From Lingula anatina (lineage: Eukaryota > Brachiopoda > Lingulata > Lingulida > Lingulidae): a DNA stretch of 64,000 nt. The position numbers were made by a program, and so were the translations under genes. The notes beneath the pieces are model-generated. The model made no database searches, had not been told where the DNA came from, and saw only the letters and a program-made list of their open reading frames with translations. Positions 24,173 through 35,702 of the stretch are shown one piece after another; the first letter of the stretch is position 1; each line of letters opens with the position of its first letter. The DNA lies in assembly GCF_001039355.2 (NCBI RefSeq), contig NW_019775803.1:136596-200595 (forward strand), written 5' to 3'.

Positions 24173-24384
24173 CTGTGCAACCTTTTCTGACATATTGTGC
24201 TTGACACTGTGAAGACCAGTAGTGAAAATTCCTGATGATTTAATGCTTTCTTTCTCATGGTGTTTCTTGGCCTCGTTGGCGATACTACTGACACTGTTGG
24301 CGAAAGCTTTGGCTTTGACCTGTGCAAGGGCGGAGTCGCTTGACGCAGCATTTAGGAGGCTCTCTTTTAAGTGATTTCCTGTTG
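24173..24384 (-). CDS. erg (KCNH2/6/7-like): erg exon 5: linker before S1
   Basis: 212 nt, phase 1 in, phase 0 out, with acceptor TTTACAG and donor CACAG|GTAAGT. The exon ends VKHNMSEKVAQ, which matches the HNVTEKVTQ that directly precedes [12 protein letters not shown] in ERG1. The preceding part (LLNAASSD, AFANSVSSIANEAKKHHEKE) is an alanine-, serine- and lysine-rich, probably helical linker with no close ERG1 counterpart that I recognise. The vertebrate exon 5/6 boundary lies at the same peptide position. Confidence 0.93.
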
Positions 24385-24937
24385 CTGTAAAATATACCGA
24401 TTCAGTAATTACTCACAGATTTTGAACATCTACTTTTTTACTGAACAGTTCAGCATTTCACTATATATTAACATTTATTTGTAAAAAACAAACACCTGTA
24501 ATGTACCCTACTGTATATTTTGAAAGCTATATCATGGTTTCCAAAGAAACAGCAAAAGTGAATCCAGGAGGTCGTCTCCTCCCCCATGCTCGCCCCTTCC
24601 CCCTTCCCATGCCTTCCTTCCAAACTGAAGGAGCTGATTCAATTTTCATCCTTCCCAATGGCAAAAACTACAATGACAGAATTATTACAAAACATCCCAT
24701 ATTGCACCAACTAATATTTTGAAAAATTTGCTTGTGGTGAGATGGGGGGGGGGGACCTGGATCCACCACATCTTCTGTAACAGTAACAGAATTTTTTCAT
24801 ATTGGTATTATACATATTTACATTAAGTAATATACAAATAATATTTTAATTCTATATGGAATTATTTTATTTCCCAGAAATCCAAAATTTCACAGAGGAA
24901 GCATGGTGTAAAGAGAAGAAAATGTTCAAGGTTAATT

Positions 24938-25063
24938 TAAGACCCTATTCCCATAGACACCATCGATCTACCTAGATGAATCCAACTCTGCAGGGACTCT
25001 CGCTAAATGCAATCAGCTTAATTGAATTACATGCCAATGGTGTCTTTGGGATTGGGGCCTAAG
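24938..25063. mobile_element. Short MITE-like inverted repeat (126 bp)
   Basis: The left end TTAAGACCCTATTCCCATAG, then ACACCAT, pairs with the right end ATGGTGTCTTTGGGATTGGG, then GCCTAAG. It is the compact form of the family at 9732-9980 and retains GCTAAATGCAATCAGCTTAA. Confidence 0.82.
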
Positions 25064-26808
25064 AACAATCAAAGCAACACAAATAAAGAAATGATTAGTT
25101 ATTGTGACAACATTGTGCATGAAATTATCTCTCTGCAGAAGAAAATGTGGCCATTCTGAAAATATCATGAAAAAAATACATATCACTTATGAAAATGAGA
25201 TTACCAACTTAACCATTTTACCTACCTTTAATGATTTCTCTTTTTTATGAAATAATAGCATGCCCTATGTAAATTTTACTATTCCTGCGTGGTTCTTTAA
25301 GTAACATGCAATTGTATTAAAATCCTACAATACAACGGGTTATGGACTTTGAAAATAGTTTATGGGGAAAATAAGTAAGTAAGAGGTTAATCTTTTTTGC
25401 GTGCAAAAAGCACCTTTTAAATGTTTAAAATGTAATATCATTTAAAACAAATATGATAGCATAGAAAAATACATTCATTCAGTAACAGTCACTTCTAAAC
25501 ATGTCAGTCTTTTACAAATAGTGTTCTAAACCATTCACAGATTGACAAAAAATAAAATGTTAAAACCCAACAACTGAACTTATAATCTATTCTAACACTG
25601 TTGACTATACGGCAATTAGTAACATTTAGTATATAATAGCCATAATGTCAATAAAAACAACAATTCTGAATTGTAAATCAGAACAAAAAGCCAACTTCAC
25701 AAAAATCATTCATATCTGCAAAGATTCATTGAATCAGATATTCCATGTTTCTTTTTCTTTTCAGTTCAGAAAGATTTCGGTAAAGAAAAACAAATTTATG
25801 TAAAACAACAATGTATATGCAGTTGTTTATTTCACCAGGATATTTGTTTCACCACTGGTTGGTGAAACAAAATCATATGACCTGACCAAAACAGAATGTT
25901 CACCAAGTTCAGTCATTTTTATTTCTTTTCTTTAATGTTTTTCAGCCAAAAGATGTCAGATCATTTGTCTTTTCTTTAACAAATCAGCATGGTATATACA
26001 TTGGTAACTTTATACCTCTTAATTGCTGAAGGATTTTTGTGAAAAATATCATAATCATCATTATTTCAAATCCGACACAAACAGAAGCAAAATGGCTGCT
26101 TAAAAATACTGTACAAACTGGAAAACATGACATATATCTCAACAACTCCACCAGAAAACGGTTAGTCAATGTAAAAAACAGAAACATTATGACAGACTAA
26201 AACGATCTTCATGTTACAGTAGCCTTGCAAGGCGTCCACATTTACGCACAAACAAAAGCAGATAGCTTTGGTTGCATGGTTAATAGGTTAAATCCCCAAG
26301 CATCATTAATAAATTCAATCAATACTGTGCTAAACAGTACTATATTATTTAAATTTAAGGTAGATTTTATATATATTTAATCACATGACCACACTAGTTA
26401 TATCATAAAACTTCATCTCCCACTTTTTTCAAATATAATTTCTAAATTGAAAATGTTTATGCTCAAGGTTTTTCCATTGAGTGACCATGAAAAAGGCCTA
26501 ATTTTATCAAAAGATATTGATCAACAAAAATGATCAAGAGTGTTCCCAACATCCCTTTTAAGAATACGTAGTTGGAATTTTGTCAGAATTGTCCTAAACA
26601 TGATGGAAATTTGAAGAAAAAAGTGTGGTCTCGCTTATACAGTCCCCCTTTTACCACTTCAGCAGTGCATTAGGGTAAAAAACATTCAATTACCTACAGT
26701 GCTTGTGATGATGTTAAAGTTGGGCTATTATATATTGTGCCACCTAACTACAAAGGAATGCGGATGCAGTGCGATTTTGTTATTTTATGCCCCGCAAAAA
26801 CCTAAGAG

Positions 26809-26831
26809 GTGCTGCTCCTAGGGGGCAGCAC
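26809..26831 (-). promoter_or_regulatory. Intronic stem-loop just after the 72-nt cassette donor
   Basis: On the minus strand GTGCTGCCCCC and GGAGCAGCAC can pair through at least seven bases (GTGCTGC/GCAGCAC), starting about 10 bases into the intron after GCTT|GTAAGT. A splicing role is inference. Confidence 0.4.
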
Positions 26832-26840
26832 ATTACTTAC

Positions 26841-26912
26841 AAGCGTCAAATGTATTTGATCGTGCTCTGAGGTGAGAGTCAAACACATGACTGGGTACAG
26901 CGAGAAATCTTC
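26841..26912 (-). CDS. erg (KCNH2/6/7-like): Candidate cassette exon, N-terminal linker (72 nt)
   Basis: The acceptor is CTTGTTGTTTCAG and the donor GCTT|GTAAGT. 72 nt, phase 1 to phase 1, fully open: RFLAVPSHVFDSHLRARSNT then FDA. Exons 4 and 5 join in frame with or without it. The basic HLRARSNTF looks like a kinase-site-rich linker. It may be constitutive rather than alternative; sequence alone cannot tell. A short stem-loop follows just inside the downstream intron (26809-26831). Confidence 0.68.
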
Positions 26913-27245
26913 CTGAAACAACAAGGGTTGCTAGGGTAACGAGACTAGGGTTTGACATTTATATTAAAGGGAGGACAAAATACGAGGTGTTAATCCAAGT
27001 GTGTCAGAGAGATTGGGAGATCAAACAGTTTTGGTAAATTCTAAAATCAGTGATAATGGGTGAAACCTTAAAGTCCAATATGGATCCTTTTTGCAATGTT
27101 AGGAAATCTCTTATTACAATCATTTTCTTCTTAAAGTTGACAACTTAAGACAATCCCCAAATGTTCTGAACCCATATTGGACTGCTTAATATTATTATTT
27201 ATTAACTACTGCATTCTTTTTTGTTTTAAACATAGGTACCTTCCA

Positions 27246-27320
27246 CAAAAAAAAAATAAATAAATAAATAAAATAAATAAAAAAACACACACAGATAAAA
27301 AATAAATAAAATAAAAAGAA
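27246..27320. repeat. A-rich / (TAAA)n simple repeat
   Basis: An A-run, interrupted TAAA copies, then ACACAC and more AATAAA. Confidence 0.9.
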
Positions 27321-28081
27321 CTCAAATATCCAAAATCATCTATAAATTCACAAACATTTAAGTCTTTGTATGCCCATCATTTTTTTCTAAAAATAATTAT
27401 CTAGTTATTAATACCAGGTGGTGGCTATCACTTAATTAGGCTGATGGAAGTATTACTTAATATACCAAGTGAAATGTCTTATAACTAGACTGAAAAATAA
27501 AGTATCCATCTTCAACTTTCGACATAACCCACTAGAAAGTAAATAAAATCCACTGACTACATGCCTTGTCAATACACACACCATAGTTAAAATATACACC
27601 ATGGCAATATCTTATTTTGAATTAAGCTCTTTTGATAAGATAGCATAACATAATAATCAACTATATCCAAAACACTTTGAAACCATGTACTAATCCATTC
27701 AATAACTGGATAAATAATTGTTATATTATAAGATAATATATATTTCATTCAGAAAACAAATAGACCAATTTAAGAGAAATGCAAAAGAGACAGAAATTCA
27801 GACAAGGACAGAGAGAAAAAAGACAAAATTTAAAGCCTGATTAACAATTTTCCTGGGGACAAAATCTAAGAAAAAATAGTGGTGACTATGTCCCCTATGA
27901 TCAAATAAGTAATTAATAACCTAAGAACAAACATATAAACTTGTGCTGTGACTGTGAGAACAAAAGCAAACGCATCATTCTATAGGTGGTGATAAACGAC
28001 ATTATCATCACATGCAGCATGCCAACTGTGAACCACATCAACTAAAACTATGGCACCTGAGACAAGGACAAACTACTCTAC

Positions 28082-28105
28082 CTAGGTTAAGGTCATCAAG
28101 ACTAC
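28082..28105 (-). CDS. erg (KCNH2/6/7-like): Candidate 24-nt microexon, N-terminal linker
   Basis: It lies between exon 4 and the 72-nt cassette. The acceptor has a strong tract (TTTGTTTCCCTTTTCAG) and the donor is CTAG|GTAGAG. 24 nt, phase 1 to phase 1, open, adding SLDDLNL plus one glycine codon. The acceptor is better than most chance sites, but transcript support is needed to call it real. Confidence 0.3.
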   Translation of the reverse strand, partial: VVLMTLT

Positions 28106-29292
28106 CTGAAAAGGGAAACAAATACTAGGTCAAGGTCACATAAAATGGTCGCATAACTTGGCAATTACAATGGTGAATGTACTGACCTCTAGTATGTGGA
28201 CGACAAATCATGCACTAACGAACACAGGCATTGTGAGCACGTTACATGTGCGTGTTTACATTTGGTCAACACGTAAATGTATGCGACTTTGAGAGGGATC
28301 CCAAGCTAGTTAGGGAAGTCACTTCTTTGCATTAGTTCTTACTTCTTCTTATTTATAAAAATAGAGTTCTGTTAAATGTTACATTCAAAGATACCTTTGT
28401 AACAAATGTCAGTGCCATATAGACTATTTGAAAAAGTGTGTTAAATAACATAAGGGACAAATTACTGGCAAAATGTCCCATACCAGGACCTGAGTCACAA
28501 TCTTGGTACTTTTTCTACTAATTGTTAATTGTCAGTGCCTATACATAATTACTAACTTAGTTATTTGATGTTACTTATATTTTCTTAATGTATATCAGCA
28601 ACAACCATTTTGAAAACATATGCCTTCAACCCTGTCACTGACTGCAGGGAGCATGAGGTAGCACAAGGTTTTGGAACTACAGAAATTCTTCAAGTGCTCT
28701 TGATTAGTTCTTAAAAATGGTTCTAGTATTCTTCTGAACAAGTGTTCTAGAACTTAATTCATAGAACAATTTATGAACTGTTCTGTTAATTCTACAACTG
28801 TTCAAGAACGATACTTTGAGTCAAGAACAGGGTTTTGCAGGGGTGGTAGTGAGGAACAATTTGCATATTAACATCTTGGCAATTCTTCAATTATTCTGTT
28901 CATTTAGATAATACCATTTTAGACATCAATATTCTCTCATTTTCTGTGCCAAAAAAAAAAAAAAAAAGAAGAAGAAGCATTTCCATCAACATGCCTATCG
29001 TTGAAATATCATGTTCAGCTGTATCATCACTCTCTAACCAGTAACCAATGTCTAGACAATCCTAAAATGTCAGTATACAGTTCGCAGTTTTAAATATATT
29101 CCAATACTGACAGCTTTTGCCTCATGGGTGGTCATGCAGTTTTACAAAATTCCCAGGCAATCGGTCTAAACGTTTAGACTAAATATTAGGTCTACTTCAG
29201 TTGTGATTCATCCACAGTAGTTCATCTACATGAAGTAAACGAGCAAAAAATGTTCATTAGCTTGGTTGTTGGATCACATATTTTAATTGTTA

Positions 29293-29450
29293 AACACAAG
29301 CCAAAAATATTTCATACTGTTAGCTTGCAGCCAACCTGGACACAAATGGCCTTCATTAGACGGATTTGGGTTATTATCATTGACAGTCTGATAACGGTCC
29401 ACGTCCAGGTTGGCTGCAAGCTAACGGTATGAAATTATTTTCAGCTTGTG
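29293..29450. mobile_element. Inverted-repeat element, GTTAGCTTGCAGCCAACCTGG
   Basis: About 45-base arms: TTTCATACTGTTAGCTTGCA then GCCAACCTGGA on the left, and TCCAGGTTGGCTGCAAGCTA then ACGGTATGAAA on the right. A half-copy occurs at 20705-20775. Confidence 0.8.
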
Positions 29451-30019
29451 ATTAGTAATTATCATATTTGTTACATGAAGTATTGAAATATATGCAATCA
29501 CTCTCTTCTTATTACACAGGCACAGGTTTTCATTTTATTGGACTACTAGTGGATTATCTTAAGTCAAAGTTGACTGAAATTTTTGCCCTCAAAACTAACA
29601 CAAATTTAAGGAGGCCCATCATAAACAGTTTAAGACAGTACTACAAGAAATTACGATACACACTCAGCTATATTTTAAGCAATGGAATATTATTTCCAAT
29701 CAAAAAAGGAAATATTAAAAATCTGTAATATGTACAATTCATACATGTTTGTGAGTATTATGAAGTTGGAAACCTCGAAGTCTTTTGCACCCATTTCTTA
29801 AGGAAATCAGTTTTTTTCTGCAGTTTTCGTATTTAGCCAAGGTCAAATTATCTTTCAATTCTGCACACCTAATGCTATTTTTCAAAGACAGGAAATGAGC
29901 CCATGACAATATCTAAAATTACACTGTTCAGAATAGATGTACAAACTCAGGAATATAGGAGAAGGTATATTATCAGCCCAGGCCTCCTACAAAGTATGCA
30001 AACTTGCTGAATGTAAATC

Positions 30020-30346
30020 ATCAGGCCTACCCAACTACTAGACTCGGCACCGAATGATCCCGAATTCAACGGTAGATCAGACCACACTACCCGTTTTCAA
30101 GGTGTGTGTCAGAATGCATTTCACAGTATCATACCCCGGAACAAATTTAGAGATGAGATGCACTACCTTCAAACCCTGCTCAAAATCACTACTTTCCCAT
30201 CATGTACTAGGCAAGAGAGGTGTTGTGTCTGATACATCGAAGCGCGTACTGATGCACACCTTGAAAACGGGTAGTGTGGTCTGATCTACCAGTGAATTCG
30301 GGATCATATCATTCAGTGCTGAGTCTGGTAGTTGGGTAGGCCTGAT
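30020..30346. mobile_element. 327-bp palindromic element
   Basis: The ends ATCAGGCCTACCCAACTAC and GTAGTTGGGTAGGCCTGAT are exact inverses. The arms continue with few mismatches (ACTCGGCAC/GTGCTGAGT, GATCCCGAATTC/GAATTCGGGATC, then AGATCAGACCACACTACCCG and its inverse) for about 100 bases per side. No other copy was noticed in the window. Confidence 0.88.
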
Positions 30347-31712
30347 TATGAAGCTTGGTCAAAACTTATGCCAATGGGGTGCACATTTGGTGATATATAA
30401 TAAATTTCCTCTGGGTTGTTATCAAATAACTGAAGTCCTCCTTGCCTAAAGCCAAATACCAAATAAGTCTTCACTGATGTACAAATTATCCTTTAAATAT
30501 TTAAAAGATTAGTGGCTTTAGGTCCAATTTCTAATCAAATTCAAGTTGTTGCTGTAATTGTTATGAAATATTAAAAAGCCATGCAAGTAGCTTATAAATA
30601 GATTTCAAGGGGTTATTGCGATAATGACGTAAATGGTATGGGAATTACCCAATCTCCCAAGGTTTGTATCAATTACAGACTGATGTAGATATTTCTTTTT
30701 GAAAAGCGTGGTCTCCATAGAGGTTTGTTTACAGGCTGCTTTCAAAAGAGTTTCAACCAAAATGCATCTATATTAAATCGTAAGAAGCACTTAGTAGTTC
30801 CTTGACCATAAACCTCCATGTTCTGTCTACAACTTATCTATCTCTTTATTGTCCTGATTAACTGCTTAACTTGATATATTACATTAAAAGGGGTTTTATA
30901 TTTTGACAAGGGGAGAGGCTGATACAAATACAAGCATCAACTACCTAGCAACTTAAATTCCGAAACATTTTTTTGTTAAAACAGTTTTCAAAGTCACCAA
31001 ATTCCACTGGGAGACAGCCAGGTGCATTACAGGTACAGATCAAAGGGAACGTAATTGCATTATTCTCTTAGGCTCTTCATTTCTGTTATTATGTTTTTCA
31101 TTTCAAGGGAATTGACTCATCTCGTCTTCAGCTGTTCGAATTCAATTGGAGTGGTCCAAAGACATCTGCGCCTTACACCTCTGTTTATTATAATGATGGA
31201 TTATTCTCTGTCTGGTGATAATTACTCAATTTTGCCAGCCCTTTCATGATAGTTTTTATTCTTTTCTTTCAGAAATTCAGTTAATCAGAATAATTCCCTT
31301 TCCTATCTATCCTTTTTATGTCTTCCATCTATACTTTTAAAAATATTTATGTTTTTCAATAGTTCTGTTAACTTTAAAGCCTCACAACATAAACACAACT
31401 TAACTTTGAAACCCAGGAATTAATTTTGACAGATAACACTATCAAATCATCATCACGGAAAATATAATTGATTAAAGTATCTTTGATTAAGTAAGCAACT
31501 GCGGTTTTCTCTGAATATAATATTCTAACCATACAAAGCTGATCTTATCATCATATATGCCTTTTTAAAATCAAGGATTATACAACAGCAAAATAGGTGA
31601 ACCTGTGTGCTTTAAGAAGTTCTACCATTTAATTACACTACAGGGGACTTAACTCCCTTTCTTCAGTTATCCACATCGTCACATCCTGCAGTTTATTAGG
31701 ATGTGTTCAGAG

Positions 31713-31980
31713 TAAAAGAGACCATTCCCAGAGACTATTATACTAACTCTGGCTCGAACTATCTCCAAGGGGATTCTTGCTCAATTGTAATTAACTTAAG
31801 CGGTTTAGACATCTGTCATGCCTACTGAAGCTGATTGTTGGTAATTAACTATCGTTTAGCAGCTTAAGCAAGGGTGCCAGACATCTAAGCCACTTAAGCC
31901 GAAAGCAATTTAGCAAGAAACCCCTTGGAAATGGACCGATCCTGTTAGATCGATCTACGGATGGGAACCCAGTCAAAGTA
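31713..31980. mobile_element. MITE-like inverted repeat, TCTAGATCGATC family
   Basis: The left half has GACCATTCCCAGAGACTATT, AACTATCTCCAAGGGGATTC and TTGCTCAATTGTAATTAACTT. The right half inverts these loosely (AGCAAGAAACCCCTTGG, GATCGATCTACGGATGGGAA). The central palindrome around GGTAATTAACTATCGTTTAG and the GCCAGACATCTAAGCC motif are shared with 58420-58625. Confidence 0.65.
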
Positions 31981-31984
31981 ATCA

Positions 31985-32265
31985 TACTTGTCTAGCAGAA
32001 TTGAACTATCTCAGCGGATTCTCCCTCAGGCACAGTCAATGTAATCACTTTAATTATCTTACACACCCCCTCATAATTTAAGTAGTTAGGTGAAGGTGGG
32101 AAATTTCATGGTCCATGATGTTGTTCATATGGTTTTGCAAGGAACGTGCCATGCAATTAAGCTGATTACACTGACTGAACCTTAGCCAGAATCCTCGCTG
32201 AAACAGAACGATCCTGCTAGCATGATATTCTTCTATTCTGCCATAATTAAGCAAATTGGCCCCAT
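31985..32265. mobile_element. Diverged MITE-like element next to the previous one
   Basis: It has GCGGATTCTCCCTCAGGCAC and AGTCAATGTAATCACTTTAAT on the left. In inverse on the right are AAGCTGATTACACTGACTGA and AGCCAGAATCCTCGC. The ends are eroded. Confidence 0.55.
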
Positions 32266-32784
32266 ATAGGCATCTGTATCACATAACAGCCAGGTCATTA
32301 AGCTGTCAATCACTCAGAACATACCAGTTCAGCTGAATCATTAAAATATAGATCACAATGGGAAAAGGTCTTAAGACAACACTTGACAAGATAAACCCAA
32401 TCAAAAAAGGTGTGTGTAAAAGCATATGGTTCTATGAACAGACCAAGTGATGCTGGAAATAAAGTAACAATCTTCTTTTTTATTAAGCAATTCATAAAGA
32501 GGTATGAATAAATAAAAAACAATAAAATGAAATAACAATGATGTTAATTAAACCAACCATTATTGGCCTTAATTTTGACAAAAGAGATTGGTTTTAAGAC
32601 CAAATTAAGATATGCTGTTGCATACCAATTACCTAGGCATTTTAAAAATCCCATTTCTTTTCCATGGGTCACATTATAAGAGCAATTACCACATACAAAT
32701 ATTGCAGCATATCTTTATTTGGCCTCTCTAACAAGCCTTTCATACAAACTACCAAAGACATATATAAACAGAGGTGAGACCTAC

Positions 32785-33117
32785 CAGCACTTATTGTTGC
32801 TGCCTTTTTTGCATGTTTGGATAAAGAAAGTTTCGACGAGGCATCAACAATCTCCAGTGATGCCGCACGCCTGTGCCCTGAGGTTCCGAGACCGTCATTC
32901 TTCTCGTTTAAATTGCTGTCTTTTGATAAACTGAGACCTGTTAAATGGTATCTGTTACCGTGAGGTCCGTCTGAACGGCTGTCTGAAATTTGATTCAAGG
33001 GGACGCTTTCAGCCTCCAGTTGGTTCTCAATGTCTGTGGGCTCGTCATCTTGAGCTCTTCTTGGGGAGCGTCCAGGAAGGGGGAATTTAAAGCGCCACCT
33101 ATGTCTTTGAAAAAAAT
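32785..33117 (-). CDS. erg (KCNH2/6/7-like): erg exon 4: cytoplasmic N-terminal linker
   Basis: 333 nt, phase 1 to phase 1, with acceptor TTTTTCAG and donor GCTG|GTAGGT. The start, FFQRHRWRFKFPLPGR, resembles the FRLKLP segment after the PAS domain of ERG1. The rest is polar and poorly conserved. Near the end GHRRAASLEIVD resembles the RRASSADDIE segment of ERG1 and fits a basophilic kinase (PKA-type) site; that regulatory reading is inference. The exon ends SKHAKKAATISA plus one nucleotide, and joins in frame either to exon 5 directly or to the cassette at 26841-26912. Confidence 0.93.
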
Positions 33118-34038
33118 CTGAAAAACATGATAAGTTGACATCATCACGATATTGTAATGATAAGTCGATATTATAAATCAAGAATAACTGGAATTTTCTG
33201 TCCTGGTTTTGTGAAAATGCTCTTTTTTTTACATTTTGGCACAATTTTGAATTTTAATTAAGGATTTGTTGACATGTATGTGTTATATTTGACAAAATAC
33301 ATGTAGTACTTTAAATCTATACGCATATTAAGCATCAAACACAGTTCCTTAAATGTGAGATGAAATACAGACGAGTCTAAAAGCCCAGAGGACCATGGAT
33401 GCAATTTGGGATAACAAGCATTTCTTTTTTTCTTTATGAAAGTGAGAGTCAATTCTAATCTTTTTACAGGGACCCCATTTCTATTCCTGGCCAAAAACAA
33501 CAAGTCTGCAAGGACTGCAGAACATCTCAATAGTAAATAGATGCAATACCAGTCACTGAATTGAGCAGAAAGAGCTTTATTTTAAGTGCTTTGCGTGCAT
33601 GAGTGGATCTTTATGTATAATTCAAAAACAAGAGTTCTATCCTCCTTACAACTCAGATACCTTGCAGCATGTAACGAGGGATTGAAAACATAATGTGCAT
33701 GTATGTAATCTAAAAGTTACAGTATCTCAGGTGAATCCAGGATTTTACTGTGGAAGGGAGGAGGCATGATAAGAGTCCAATTGAGTCCTGTATAACATTT
33801 TTGTACAGGGAAATATCAGATATGGGCAATTTAACCTAAAAGTTTTGAAAATGAAAAAATGCTTGGTTTGGTCTCTTTGCTGGTTACACTGTTTTACAGA
33901 GATGAGAGGGAAAAGAAGAAGGGGACAGATCCAAAATCAGGGGGGCACTTGATCACTTTGCCCACCCACCAGCCCCTACCATACACCATGGAGTGCATTT
34001 GGACCTTTCTTTTTTAACACCTATCTGTTATATAAACT

Positions 34039-34344
34039 TAAGCCGCATTCACATCGAGAAGAGTTGAGGCTCAACAAAGCCGAGTTCTAAATATGGCGGA
34101 CCTACACGAAAGGAAAAGCGCCTAATCCTTTAATGGTCTCTCAGCCTCTCACACGCCTCCCCACGCGTCATCCCAATGGAGTCAAGATTTAATTACTGTA
34201 CCCCCACAGGGATGCTGCGTGGGGAGGCGTGTGAAAGGCAGAGAGACCTTTAAGGATTAGGCGGTTTTTCTTTCATGTACGTCCACCATATTTAGGCTTC
34301 GGCCTTGTTGAGCCTCGGCTCTTCTTGATGTGAATGTGGTCTTA
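34039..34344. mobile_element. 306-bp hairpin element (MITE)
   Basis: The left end TAAGCCGCATTCACATCGAG mirrors the right end CTTGATGTGAATGTGGTCTTA. Arms of roughly 130 bases include GCCTAATCCTTTAATGGTCT / AGACCTTTAAGGATTAGGCG and CACACGCCTCCCCACGC / GCGTGGGGAGGCGTGTG. The internal TAAATATGGCGGACC word is shared with 37266-37553. Confidence 0.9.
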
Positions 34345-34588
34345 GGCAACAGTGGGAAGATAACATCTTCAAGCAAATACTTTACTATGAAATTAAAAAA
34401 AAACTGTTATGTAATGGAAGATGCCTATCTTGTATTGATCTAAAACTCTCTAAGGAGATTTACTTATCTGCATTGAAGGTTGCATCTTAAAAATAGAATA
34501 AACTAACTGAGAAAGAGACAGCTACTTGGGCAATAAGCTAATTGATATATCACACTGGTTTTGTAATACAATTTCAAGATCTGATTTT

Positions 34589-34650
34589 GGAAATTGAAAG
34601 CAGGACAGAATTTAGGGATTAGAAATTGAAAGCAGGACAGAATTTAGGGA
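34589..34650. repeat. Two-copy direct repeat, 32-bp unit
   Basis: GAAATTGAAAGCAGGACAGA then ATTTAGGGA occurs twice in tandem without mismatches. Confidence 0.93.
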
Positions 34651-34810
34651 AAGGCATATTGAGGACACTTTTCAGTGAATGTTATCAGTTGTGGACAAGG
34701 GGGGGGGAGGATGGAGGCAAATTATTTTCCCTTTTGTAAGACTTAGCAGGTTTGAAAGCCCCACAAAAATACAATGACTTGAGAGGGGGGGAGGTGGACA
34801 TTTTTCAGAC

Positions 34811-35002
34811 CAACTGTTTTGTTACTGCGAGGCTCCATGTCTGACATACTTCGCCTTCCATTCTTCTGGTCCGTGTCTAATGTTGGGACCTCACTCCTCA
34901 GTGGCGCATCTGTTATGTCCTCATAGTTGAGGATAAGCATAATAACATCCCCGGTTTCATTCTTAACGGGCGCCACCAGAACGCTGCATAGAAACTTGGA
35001 TC
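34811..35002 (-). CDS. erg (KCNH2/6/7-like): erg exon 3: end of PAS domain
   Basis: 192 nt, phase 1 to phase 1. It joins exon 2 at KKDG|SKFLCSV and encodes VLVAPVKNETGDVIMLILNY, the last two PAS strands (vertebrate ERG1 has VPVKNEDGAVIMFILNF). After that comes a polar stretch with NGRRSMSDMEPRSNKTV. The acceptor is TTCCAG|GATCC. The donor GTTG|GTCTGA is weak; I chose it because it is the only nearby GT giving the phase needed by the next exon, so the 3' edge is less certain than the acceptor. Confidence 0.9.
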
Positions 35003-35196
35003 CTGGAATACAGAAAACACTGTGCAGCATTAAATTGATTTTTTCATTGTTTGTCAAGATGGATGAGGTCTCACTGCACATAACTTGTAATACATGTATA
35101 ACACTGATGAATGATATCTAGTTAGTGTTGGAATATGCACTCAAACATACAGGGATGTCAGAGTCATGGCTTATTTCATATTATTTTGTAAATTAA

Positions 35197-35702
35197 AGGT
35201 ACACTACATGGGTTTGAAAATCCCAAAAATGCTTATTTTTGCCATCCACAACTTCTTTTAAAACCTTACATTTATCTTAAAATGATTTAACCCCCTAAAA
35301 TTTTTTCTGGACCCTTCCTGATGTTGATATTTTCATTGGAGCTTATAGGGAAATGGTTACAATGAATGGCCAGTCATTTTAAGCTAAAATCACCCTTAAT
35401 AATTTAAATTTATCAAAGGTCGAACCCAAGTGCAGAGAGGGATAGATAAATGCTTTGATAGCACAAGAAAATTGGTTATTTTCCAGGGAAGGTCTATTTT
35501 GGTGGGTAAATCTCATCAGGCCCATTGCCAGCAATTTTAAAAGGGGGGTTCATTTTCTGAAAAAAATGGACCTTTTACCATAAAACCTTGATAAAACTTT
35601 ATCCAGAGGAAACCTTTTCCCAGCAAAAAAGGGGAGGGGGGTTCTTTTGTATCCCTCAAATCCCCCCTGGCTACAGGCCTGCTCATGGAGTGTACCTCTA
35701 AT
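35197..35702. mobile_element. Repeat with AGGTACACT terminal inverted repeats
   Basis: The left end TTAAAGGTACACTACATG and the right end CATGGAGTGTACCTCTAA are inverted with two mismatches. A lone similar end (TTAAAGGTACACATAGGATG) is at 63413. The interior is non-coding. Confidence 0.65.

Larger units (their letters stand above)
24385..26840. other. Intron between exon 5 and the 72-nt cassette
   Basis: It holds one MITE-like element (24938-25063) and unique AT-rich sequence. A 54-nt stretch at 26694-26747 has splice-like ends but carries an in-frame stop. Confidence 0.65.
26913..32784. other. Intron between exon 4 and the 72-nt cassette
   Basis: It holds the 24-nt microexon candidate (28082-28105), an A/T-rich simple repeat (27246-27320), two inverted-repeat elements (29293-29450, 30020-30346) and two MITE-like elements (31713-31980, 31985-32265). 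Otherwise no gene is seen. Confidence 0.7.
33118..34810. other. erg intron between exons 3 and 4
   Basis: It holds the large hairpin element at 34039-34344 and a 32-bp direct duplication at 34589-34650. No further exon is recognised. Confidence 0.7.

Noticed and set aside
25741-25800. Strong + strand acceptor-like tract (TTCTTTTTCTTTTCAG)
   Set aside because: No + strand gene is present to use it; pyrimidine tracts are common in this AT-rich DNA.
26694-26747. 54-nt segment with good acceptor and donor between exon 5 and the 72-nt cassette
   Set aside because: In the phase required by this intron it contains a TAA after six codons. It could be a poison exon, but a chance match is as likely.
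27465-27488. 24-nt microexon-like segment with acceptor TTTATTTTTCAG
   Set aside because: In the required phase 1 it begins with a TAG stop, and its donor is weak.
32322-32329. 8-nt microexon-like segment with donor CTG|GTATGT
   Set aside because: The length would shift the frame, and the tract before the acceptor is poor.
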